From: JAMXLO01 sp041487355
Lineage (GTDB): Bacteria > Pseudomonadota > Alphaproteobacteria > Acetobacterales > Acetobacteraceae
Length of the DNA: 35,409 nt
Direction of reading: 5' to 3'
NCBI GenBank assembly: GCA_041487355.1
Contig: JBGPND010000028.1
Span: 1-35,409, forward strand
Below are positions 29,517 to 35,409 of the stretch, one piece after another; within the stretch, counting starts at the first letter, position 1, and the number at the start of each line of letters is the position of its first letter. The translations under genes and the position numbers were made by a program. Below the pieces are notes generated by a model, which had not been told where the DNA came from, did no database searches, and saw nothing but the letters and a program-made list of their open reading frames with translations.

Positions 29517-32174
29517 CTAATAGAGCCCGCCCATGCTGCTGTCGACCCCGCCATGCACCGACTGCGTCGTGTCGGCTTGTGTCGCGCCGCTCGCCGGTGC
29601 GCCACCGCTGGCGACCGCGCCGCCGATCGGGCGAGAGGCGCCGGGCACCTGGTCAGGCTTGAATGCGTCCGTCACGACGCCAGACCCCGTGTCCCAGCTC
29701 GCCATCGTCACGCCTGGCGGCTGCTGGAAGGTCAGCACCGGCCGGTTCTTCAACGCGACGGCCATGAAGGCGTGCCAGATCGGTCCGGCGACGGCCGCGC
29801 CGGTCTCGTTGTTGCCGAGTGTCGCGGGGTTGTCGAAGCCGACCCACACCGTGGTCACCAGGTCCGGGGTGAAGCCGGAGAACCAGGCATCGGTGAAGTC
29901 CTGCGTCGTGCCGGTCTTGCCGGCAATCGGATGTCCGAGCCCCGCCACCACGTTCACGCCGGTGCCGCGCGTCGTCACGCCCTGCATCATGGTGACGAGC
30001 TGGAACACGCTGGCCGGATCGGCGATCTCCTTGCGCTGGTCGGTGAGCTGCGGCGGGCTGGCCTGGTCGGTGCAGTCGCCGCACTCGATCGCCGATGGCC
30101 GCCACACCACGTGGCCGTCGCGGTCCTGTACGCTGTCGATCAGCGATGGGAACACCTCGCGCCCGCCCTCGTCCAGCGAGGCATAGGCGCCGGCCTCCCG
30201 CAGCACGGTGGTCTCCACCGCGCCGAGCGCGGCGGGCAGCACGCGCGGCATCGAGTCCACCTCGTGGAAGGCGATCGCCGTCTCCGCGATCGCCTCCATG
30301 CCGACGCTCTGTGCCACGTGCAGCGTCACTAGGTTCAGCGAGCGCTCCAGCGCGACGCGCAGCGGCGTCGGGCCGCCGAATTCCATCTCATAATTGTTGG
30401 GCCGCCAGCGCCCCGCCGCGCCCATATCCATCACGACAGGCGCGTCGAGAAAGCGCTGGCTGGGCGATACGCCCTTCTCCAGCGCCGTCAGGTAGACGAA
30501 CGGCTTGAAGCTGGAGCCGGGCTGGCGCTGCGCCTGGGTGGCGCGGTTGAACTGGCTGCCCTCGAAACTCCAGCCGCCCACCATCGCAAGCACCCGTCCT
30601 GTCGTGGGATCGAGCGAGACCAGCGCGCCCTGAACAGTCGGAATTTGCCGCAGTGCCAGGCGCTGCTGCGGCACCGGTGCCGGTTTACCCCGCGGGTCGG
30701 GGCCCGCGGGCTGGCTCTTTGGCGGTTGCGCGGCCTGCGGCGCCTGCGCGGCCGCGCCCGGCTCGATCATCACCACGTCGCCCTGCTGCACGACCTCCGC
30801 CATGCGCCGAGGCGCTGGCCCTGGCTTGCCGTCCTTCACCGGCCGCGCCCAGGCGAGGTCGGACAGCGCCAGAGTGCCGAAGCGTTGCTGCGGCGCCTGG
30901 ACTGCGGCTTGCCCAGCCGGGTCGAGCCAGCCAAGCCGTGCCTCCGTGTCGGATGCGCCCAACACCACGGCAAGCCGCCAATCTGGCAGCATGCCCGGCG
31001 GTCGGGCGACCTGCGACAGCGGTCCGGCCCAGTCCTTCGCCAGCCCCGCTCCGCCGTCGAGATGCGAAACCGGGCCGCGCCAGCCGCCCATCTTCCGGTC
31101 GTACGCCATCAGCCCGTCGCGCACCGCCTTCTCGGCCGCGGTCTGCAGCACGGGATCGAGACTGGTGCGCACCATCAGCCCGCCTTGCGTCGTCACGTCG
31201 GCGCCGAACCGGGCGATCAGTTCTCGGCGCACATCTTCGGCGAACCACTCCGCGCCGGGGATCGGCTGGGGCCGGCGAAACTCCGCGGGAACGATCGCCT
31301 CGGCCTTGGCCGACGCCGCCTGCGCAGCCTGGATGACGTGGTCCTCCGCCATGCGGTCCAGCACCCAGTCGCGCCGCGCCTTCGCGGCATCCGGGAAACG
31401 GAACGGGTTGTAGTTGTTGGGTGCCTTCGGCAGGGCGGCGAGGAAGGCCGCCTCCGACAGGCTGAGCTTCTCGAGCGGCTTGTCGAAATAGGCCTGCGCC
31501 GCGGCGGCGACGCCGTACGAACCCATGCCGAGATAGATCTCGTTCAGATAGAGCTCGAGGATGCGCTCCTTGGACAGGTTCTGTTCAATCCGCATCGCCA
31601 GGATCGCCTCGCGCGCCTTGCGGGCGAGCGACACCTGATTGTCCAGCAGCATGTTCTTGGCGACCTGCTGGGTGATCGTCGATGCGCCGACCGGCCGTCG
31701 CCCCTGGCCCATATGCGTCAGGTCGAACACCCCGGCACGCACGATCGCCAGCGGATCGACGCCACGGTGAATCCAGAAATTCTGGTCCTCGGCGGAGACG
31801 AAGGCCTGCTTCACCACGTCCGGCATCGCCGAATAGGGCACGAAGATTCGGCGCTCGGTGGCGAGTTCGGCCATCAGCCTTGCGTCGCCGGCGTAGACCC
31901 GGCTCATCACCGGCGGCTGGTAATTGCGCAGGCCATCGACGTCCGGCAGGTCGGCGCTGAAGCGAAGCCATGCGAAGTAGCCGCCGGCGCCACCCACCAG
32001 AGTCAGCAACACGCCCACCCCAAGCACCCCCCCCACCACTCCGCGCAGGAAGCGGCGAAAGCGGCCGCGGCGCGGACGATGGGCAGCCGATTCCGGCTGG
32101 CGCCGCCGCCGGCGTCGTCTACCGTCGGGTGATTGGGGCGCGAGAGGCTCGCCTGCCGTCAGGGGTTCCTTCAT
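29517..32174 (-). CDS. mrcA: Penicillin-binding protein 1A (bifunctional)
   Basis: An 885-residue class A PBP that polymerises and crosslinks peptidoglycan. An Arg-rich cytoplasmic tail (GRRRRRRRQP...) precedes a membrane helix at about 44-68. GT51 transglycosylase motifs: AEDQNFWIHRGVDP (catalytic Glu), GASTITQQVAKN, RKAREAILAMRIEQNLSKER and LELYLNEIYLGMGSYGV. A linker/OB-like region rich in Pro and Gln follows. Transpeptidase motifs: PGSSFKPFVYL (SxxK), ERSLNLVT (SxN) and AGKTGTTQDFTDAWF (KTG). ATG 32174 is chosen; a GTG at 32216 is possible, and neither has a strong ribosome site. The amidase gene ends 49 nt upstream, so amidase, PBP1A and prfB form a leftward set. Confidence 0.96.
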   Translation of the reverse strand: MKEPLTAGEPLAPQSPDGRRRRRRRQPESAAHRPRRGRFRRFLRGVVGGVLGVGVLLTLVGGAGGYFAWLRFSADLPDVDGLRNYQPPVMSRVYAGDARLMAELATERRIFVPYSAMPDVVKQAFVSAEDQNFWIHRGVDPLAIVRAGVFDLTHMGQGRRPVGASTITQQVAKNMLLDNQVSLARKAREAILAMRIEQNLSKERILELYLNEIYLGMGSYGVAAAAQAYFDKPLEKLSLSEAAFLAALPKAPNNYNPFRFPDAAKARRDWVLDRMAEDHVIQAAQAASAKAEAIVPAEFRRPQPIPGAEWFAEDVRRELIARFGADVTTQGGLMVRTSLDPVLQTAAEKAVRDGLMAYDRKMGGWRGPVSHLDGGAGLAKDWAGPLSQVARPPGMLPDWRLAVVLGASDTEARLGWLDPAGQAAVQAPQQRFGTLALSDLAWARPVKDGKPGPAPRRMAEVVQQGDVVMIEPGAAAQAPQAAQPPKSQPAGPDPRGKPAPVPQQRLALRQIPTVQGALVSLDPTTGRVLAMVGGWSFEGSQFNRATQAQRQPGSSFKPFVYLTALEKGVSPSQRFLDAPVVMDMGAAGRWRPNNYEMEFGGPTPLRVALERSLNLVTLHVAQSVGMEAIAETAIAFHEVDSMPRVLPAALGAVETTVLREAGAYASLDEGGREVFPSLIDSVQDRDGHVVWRPSAIECGDCTDQASPPQLTDQRKEIADPASVFQLVTMMQGVTTRGTGVNVVAGLGHPIAGKTGTTQDFTDAWFSGFTPDLVTTVWVGFDNPATLGNNETGAAVAGPIWHAFMAVALKNRPVLTFQQPPGVTMASWDTGSGVVTDAFKPDQVPGASRPIGGAVASGGAPASGATQADTTQSVHGGVDSSMGGLY

Positions 32175-32223
32175 GGCCACGCGATATGGGCCTTCTGGTG
32201 AACGACAACCAGCCACGAGAACG

Positions 32224-33123
32224 CTAGCCAGTCATCCTTTCCGCGCAATCAACGCCGGCCATGTGTGCGGCGGCAGCGAAATACCCATCGACGGCGCGCT
32301 TCATCGCCTGGGCAACCCGCGTGCGATGCTCGGGACGGCGCAATTCCGCCTCGTCCCTGGGGTTGGACATGAATCCCATCTCGACCAGGACACTCGGGAT
32401 ATCGGCGGCCTTCAAAACGACGAAGCCGGCATGGCGCTCCGGGTTCGGCAACAGGGGCAGGTCGCGGTCGAGGCTGCCCACCAGGCTGCGCGCGAGCCGG
32501 CCTGACCCGATTCGCGTTTCCTGCCGGACCAGGCTGGCCAGGATGCGGGACACCTCCGGCGGCGCGTTGTGCCAGCTCGCACCGGCGAAGCGGTCGGCGC
32601 TGTTCTCGCGCTGCGCCAGCGCGGCGGTCTGTGCATCCGACGCGCTGTTGGCCAGGGTGTAGACGCTGGCGCCGCGCACCGAATGGTCCGACAGCGCGTC
32701 GGCGTGCATCGAGACGAACAGGGCGGCGCCGTGTGCCTGTGCCTTCGTCACCCTATCGTCCAGCGGGACGAACACGTCGCGCGCGCGGGTCAGCGCCACG
32801 CGGTAACGGCCGCCGGCTTCGAGCTGGCGCTTCAGCTCGAACGCGGTGGCGAGCGACACATGCTTCTCGTAGGTGCCGGAGACGCCGATCGCGCCGGGAT
32901 CCTTGCCGCCATGGCCCGGGTCCAGCATCACCAGCGGCGCCGGGGACCTGGCGGATGGATGGGTCGCTGGCCGGGAGGCGGGGGTTTGGTTGGCGGAATG
33001 CGCCGCCGTCGCCGCAAGGGCGTCGCGCATCCAGCCGGGCAGCAGGAAGGTGCCAACGACGCCTGTGCCGGAGCCGAGGCGGCCCAGAAGCAGGCGGCGC
33101 GTGACCGGAGTACAAGGCGACAT
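32224..33123 (-). CDS. N-acetylmuramoyl-L-alanine amidase, Tat-exported (AmiC type)
   Basis: A 299-residue periplasmic Zn hydrolase that cuts peptide stems from glycan strands, mainly for cell separation. The N-terminus VTRRLLLGRLGSGTGVVGTF is a Tat signal (RR motif). The Amidase_3 domain follows: LVMLDPGHGGKDPGA (first Zn His), GTYEKHVSLA (Glu ligand), ALFVSMHADAL (second His) and VLVEMGFMSNPRDE (catalytic Glu). There is no AMIN domain. It is upstream of the PBP1A gene, as is usual in alphaproteobacteria. The next gene in the usual order, rne, is not found to the right. Confidence 0.94.
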   Translation of the reverse strand: MSPCTPVTRRLLLGRLGSGTGVVGTFLLPGWMRDALAATAAHSANQTPASRPATHPSARSPAPLVMLDPGHGGKDPGAIGVSGTYEKHVSLATAFELKRQLEAGGRYRVALTRARDVFVPLDDRVTKAQAHGAALFVSMHADALSDHSVRGASVYTLANSASDAQTAALAQRENSADRFAGASWHNAPPEVSRILASLVRQETRIGSGRLARSLVGSLDRDLPLLPNPERHAGFVVLKAADIPSVLVEMGFMSNPRDEAELRRPEHRTRVAQAMKRAVDGYFAAAAHMAGVDCAERMTG

Positions 33124-33369
33124 GGCCGCTTCTTAACACATCACATGCAGGAATGCAGCTTACTTCTTGATCGCGCCCAGTTCATGCCTGGGTGGGGAGA
33201 TTCGGCTTGGGTAGTCGTCGTCATGACGCGGGTCCCTCGGCGTGCGATGCGGGGAGAATTGCTTGTACGGGCGGCAGGTCTCCAGCCCCCAGGGCCAGAA
33301 CCGAACCTGCGTCCGCAAAGGATTTATCCGCAGATGAACGCGGATGAAGCCGCGGGCAACCGGCGCACC
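33124..33369 (+). other. Intergenic stretch with an imperfect inverted repeat
   Basis: No gene is identified with confidence here. ATCCGC and GCGGAT arms with an 8-nt centre at 33326-33345 (ATCCGCAGATGAACGCGGAT) resemble the short ATCCGCAGATNACGCGGAT-type repeats seen in intergenic DNA of many bacteria. A minus-strand frame ending at 33160 (PRHELGAIKK) might be the tail of something, but no start or family is recognisable. Confidence 0.35.
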
Positions 33370-33462
33370 CAGCGGGGGACCGGGCTGTTTTGCGAGAACC
33401 TGCGCGCCTGGCTTGACGGCGCGCCGCTGCGGAACGTGATCGGTTGGGAGCGCGGGTATTGA
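33370..33462 (+). pseudogene. D-2-hydroxyacid dehydrogenase, C-terminal relic
   Basis: The last 30 or so codons of this frame read QRGTGLFCENLRAWLDGAPL then RNVIGWERGY and stop. The LF..NLR.WL.G.PLRN...W.RGY ending is the standard C-terminus of D-2-hydroxyacid/glyoxylate-hydroxypyruvate reductases. The rest of such a gene (NAD fold and catalytic His/Glu/Arg) is not upstream; the frame there codes for the opposite strand of the amidase gene. It is an isolated fragment brought by rearrangement. Confidence 0.7.
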
Positions 33463-33578
33463 GTGGCGCAGGGGGCAGCGCAGTGCTGTCTCGCATCCGC
33501 CTGGGTCGGTTTCGTCGCCTGGGCATCGGCGCCGTGGCCGTCTGCGCATACGCTGGGACCGCTTGAAAGCCGGCGCCT

Positions 33579-33597
33579 TGTATGCCATTGTCATACA
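33579..33597 (+). promoter_or_regulatory. Operator palindrome at the TacA-like start
   Basis: TGTATG at 33579-33584 and CATACA at 33592-33597 form a 6-bp inverted repeat with a 7-nt centre, ending one base before the ATG at 33599. No Shine-Dalgarno sequence is visible between it and the ATG, so the transcript may be leaderless or almost so. Palindromes of this type are bound by ribbon-helix-helix antitoxins that repress their own operon. Confidence 0.55.
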
Positions 33598-33598
33598 C

Positions 33599-33877
33599 AT
33601 GGCAGCCACCTCGCCCACAACCTCGGTCCTCAGCGTTCGGGTCAGTTCCGCCGAGCGCGCCATCCTGGAAGCGGCGGCGGAACAATCGCACACCAGCCTC
33701 AGCGAGTTCGTGCGCCGCAAGGCGTTGGAATCGGCCGAAACCGAGGTGCTCAACCGGACGGTTGTCAGCATTCCGGCAAAGGACTGGGACGCGTTCGAGG
33801 CCTGGATCAGACGCCCGGCCAAGGCCATTCCCGCGCTGGCCGAACTCGCGCGCCGAACGCCGTCCTGGGAAGGCTGA
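33599..33877 (+). CDS. TacA-like antitoxin (DUF1778, ribbon-helix-helix)
   Basis: A 92-residue protein: TSVLSVRVSSAERAILEAAA (RHH strand and first helix), EQSHTSLSEFVRRKALESAE (second helix), then a C-terminal tail (DWDAFEAWIRRPAKAIPALA) that in TacA-type antitoxins wraps over the toxin's acetyl-CoA pocket. This antitoxin neutralises a GNAT toxin that acetylates aminoacyl-tRNA. The ATG at 33599 is chosen since the palindrome directly precedes it; the frame is open to 33563. The toxin frame follows after the TGA in the same reading frame. Confidence 0.85.
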   Translation: MAATSPTTSVLSVRVSSAERAILEAAAEQSHTSLSEFVRRKALESAETEVLNRTVVSIPAKDWDAFEAWIRRPAKAIPALAELARRTPSWEG

Positions 33878-33880
33878 TCG

Positions 33881-34390
33881 ATCGCGGCCGTCACGCCACC
33901 GCGCCCGCTGGCCGAGACGGACGACCGAAGCCGGTTCGATTGCGGCAGGGAGTCGCTCAACGCCTGGTTCCGCCGGCACGCCTGGGCCAATCAGATCAAC
34001 GGCGTTTCGCGGGTGAACGTTATCACCGACGCCGCGTCCGGGCGGATCGCCGGCTACGTCACCCTGAGCGCCGCGCAGATCGAGCGCGCGTTTCTGCCCA
34101 AGTCCCAGCAACGCAATCGCCCCGACCCAGTGCCCGCCACGCTGCTCGGCCAGCTTGCGGTGGACAAGGAGTTTCAGGGGCAGGGACATGCGGCGTCCCT
34201 GCTGCTGTTTGCGTTGTGGACGGCACTGGTTGCGTCTGAAACCGTCGGCAGCATGGGTGTGATCACGCACCCGCTGGATGATGGCGTGCGCGGGTTTTAT
34301 GCCCGATGGGGATTTCAGGATCTGCCGCACGATCCGCGGCGTGCCATGTTCGTGCGCGTGGTCGATCTGCGGAAGAGCTTTGGTGGGTGA
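33881..34390 (+). CDS. TacT-like GNAT toxin, no standard start codon
   Basis: A 169-residue GNAT acetyltransferase of the TacT type: RSRFDCGRESLNAWFRRHAW, RIAGYVTLSAAQIERAFLPK, the acetyl-CoA loop VDKEFQGQGHAASLLL, and GVRGFYARWGFQDLP with the family's catalytic Tyr. Such toxins block translation by acetylating charged tRNA. The frame has no ATG, GTG or TTG before position 34013, where a GTG would drop the conserved N-terminal 44 residues. ATC at 33881 lies 7 nt after GGGAAGG (33867-33873), an ideal ribosome site. Either a rare ATC start is used or the ATG was lost by a point change. Toxicity may thus be low or absent. Confidence 0.75.
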   Translation: MAAVTPPRPLAETDDRSRFDCGRESLNAWFRRHAWANQINGVSRVNVITDAASGRIAGYVTLSAAQIERAFLPKSQQRNRPDPVPATLLGQLAVDKEFQGQGHAASLLLFALWTALVASETVGSMGVITHPLDDGVRGFYARWGFQDLPHDPRRAMFVRVVDLRKSFGG

Positions 34391-34575
34391 CGTGGCGTTA
34401 GTGGATTATGGGGCGGCGCATAGCGGCCACTGCTGCGGGAGGACAGCGACTGTGGCGTGCACCGAGGGCATCGTGGAGGTGGAAAGGAGGGAGCGAACGC
34501 GCGGGTTCGACTGCGGTGCCCTGGACGAGAAGTGGGATTGGCCCGTCACCGCATCTATGCTTCAATACGATTGCG

Positions 34576-35301
34576 ATGAGTGAGCGGCACCCCCTTGCAT
34601 TCTTGAGCTATGTACGGTCCGACGACGCGCACGATGGTGGGAAAATCACCACGTTCCGAGAACGGCTCGAGGGTGAGGTCAAAATGCACACGGGGAAGCC
34701 GTTCCCAATTTTCCAAGATAGGAACGATCTGGCTTGGGGCCAGCACTGGGAAAGCCGCATAAGGAAGTCGCTGAACGATGTCACCTTTCTCATTTCTATT
34801 ATAACGCCAATTATAACGCCAAGCTTTTTTGAGAGCCCTGCATGCCGAGATGAGTTCAACGCATTTGTCCTTAAAGAGAGGACCTTGGGCATCGATCGCC
34901 TCATTCTACCAGTGTATTATCTTACAGCTGACCAGATGTCCGAGGATTACATCGCTGGCACGGACCCCATAGCTGACATCATCCGGGCACGTCAGTGGAC
35001 CGACTGGAGGCTGTTTAGGTTCAAGTCATATCATGAGGAGGTGGTTGCAGCAGCTCTCGCCTCGCTCGCCGCAACAATAAAGGATTATGTGAGGGAACTC
35101 GAAGCAATCATCGACATGGCCAATACGAAGATGGCACCCAAACCTCCTGCAGGTGCTGGTGCATCTACATCTCCTCGGAGGTCGCGAAGTGGTGAATCCG
35201 CCAAAGCAGCGGCAGGAATCGACCTTGCCGTATTGAGCCCAAGTGTACGCGCTATCACGTCTGGACCAGTTATACCATCCGTCCCAACCCTCGACTCATA
35301 G
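34576..35301 (+). CDS. TIR-domain protein, 3' end replaced by IS630
   Basis: A 241-residue protein with a TIR domain at about 6-150: PLAFLSYVRSDDAHDG (box 1), FPIFQDRNDLAWGQHWE, ISIITPIITPSFFESPACRD EF with the candidate NADase Glu93, and FRFKSYHEE. Bacterial TIR proteins cleave NAD+ and act in phage defence. The tail after residue 170 is Pro/Ser-rich and ends at the IS630 left end: codons from 35273 on belong to the IS, giving PSVPTLDS as an artificial end. Any C-terminal sensor or effector part has been cut off. The gene is AT-richer than its neighbours, which points to transfer. ATG 34576 has no strong ribosome site. Confidence 0.82.
   Translation: MSERHPLAFLSYVRSDDAHDGGKITTFRERLEGEVKMHTGKPFPIFQDRNDLAWGQHWESRIRKSLNDVTFLISIITPIITPSFFESPACRDEFNAFVLKERTLGIDRLILPVYYLTADQMSEDYIAGTDPIADIIRARQWTDWRLFRFKSYHEEVVAAALASLAATIKDYVRELEAIIDMANTKMAPKPPAGAGASTSPRRSRSGESAKAAAGIDLAVLSPSVRAITSGPVIPSVPTLDS
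34798..34821 (+). repeat. 12-bp in-frame tandem duplication inside the TIR gene
   Basis: ATTATAACGCCA occurs twice in a row (34798-34809 and 34810-34821). It adds four residues, so the protein reads ISIITP-IITP-SFF where usual TIR proteins have a single copy (I-x-ITPSFF). The duplication lies about ten residues before the candidate catalytic Glu93. The repeat could arise by replication slippage and would be reversible. Confidence 0.95.
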
Positions 35302-35409
35302 GGGCTAGGAATCGCCCCCGAACTCCGATTCGCTACGTCCGTTCATCGGGTCGCGACGACGGAGGCTTTGATGGGAGCGGCGGTCAAGATCACCCGGACG
35401 GATCACACG
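35273..35409 (+). mobile_element. IS630-family element, left end (partial)
   Basis: CCATCCGTCCC at 35273-35283, preceded by TA at 35271-35272, matches the inverted right end at the left window edge (reverse complement CCAACCGTCC) at 9 of 10 positions. 98 bp later the transposase gene starts. The element runs out of the window. It has the same orientation as the left-edge copy and has interrupted the TIR gene. Confidence 0.72.
35371..35409 (+). CDS. IS630-family transposase, N-terminal fragment
   Basis: Thirteen codons are visible: MGAAVKITRTDHT. An ATG with GGAGG 6 nt upstream (35361-35365) gives a good start. A start of the type ...VKITRTDxTxxELR is usual for IS630 transposases, whose helix-turn-helix follows. 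The rest is outside the window. Its likely C-terminal counterpart is at 2-127, which may belong to another copy. Confidence 0.6.
   Translation, partial: MGAAVKITRTDHT

Noticed and set aside
33160..33990. Minus-strand frame ending PRHELGAIKK as a gene
   Set aside because: It runs antisense through the clear TacA-like gene and the dehydrogenase tail; only its last part might be a tail of something, with no family recognised.
1..35409. tRNA, rRNA or CRISPR arrays
   Set aside because: I saw no tRNA-like TTCRANNC arms in context, no rRNA blocks and no spaced repeat series, though a dedicated search was not possible by eye.

Overview
The window is high-GC chromosomal DNA from an alphaproteobacterium, most likely of the Rhodospirillales/Acetobacteraceae type. 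I infer this from codon bias, the overall look of the proteins and the gene order amidase-PBP1A-prfB; no rRNA or marker gene fixes the species. Both ends lie inside IS630-family elements in the same orientation: the 3' end of one transposase at the left edge and the first 13 codons of another at the right edge. The window is therefore IS-bounded, or a contig broken at a repeated IS.

Left accessory zone (1-5.6 kb): an S24/LexA-type repressor is divergent from a small conserved gene across a 17-bp palindrome. Then come a candidate small RNA with its own promoter and terminator, small hypothetical genes, and a membrane-anchored GAF-like gene. The two ends of a second copy of that gene flank a decayed phage-like module (HTH protein, frameshifted DUF1376-type protein, coiled-coil membrane protein). 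A DUF1902/HicA toxin-antitoxin pair closes the zone.

Housekeeping and signalling core (5.6-18.4 kb): pyrD with a HAD hydrolase; a universal stress protein with an FNR/FixK-type box; two large hybrid histidine kinases; a MITE that shares its ends with the IS630 element; a NUDIX hydrolase; NADP-isocitrate dehydrogenase; and an exported dienelactone-hydrolase-like protein.

Metabolic cluster (18.4-27 kb): leftward MFS transporter, flavin reductase and GT87 membrane protein, divergent from a tight rightward run: AtzG/GatC-like small protein, amidase, asparaginase-like protein lacking the usual catalytic Asp, VOC protein, methyltransferase, DUF6614-like protein and FkbM methyltransferase. Spacing and overlaps suggest an operon for uptake and hydrolysis of an amide compound; the substrate is unknown.

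Right part (27-35.4 kb): a broken TPR-glycosyltransferase gene; the leftward set amidase, PBP1A and prfB (with its autoregulatory frameshift); then accessory DNA with a dehydrogenase tail, a TacA/TacT-like pair whose toxin lacks a normal start codon, and an AT-richer TIR-domain gene cut at its 3' end by the right-hand IS630. The strongest leads are the IS630/MITE relationship, the truncated TIR gene with its in-frame 12-bp duplication, the AtzG-amidase-asparaginase module, the candidate sRNA, and the two decayed mobile modules.
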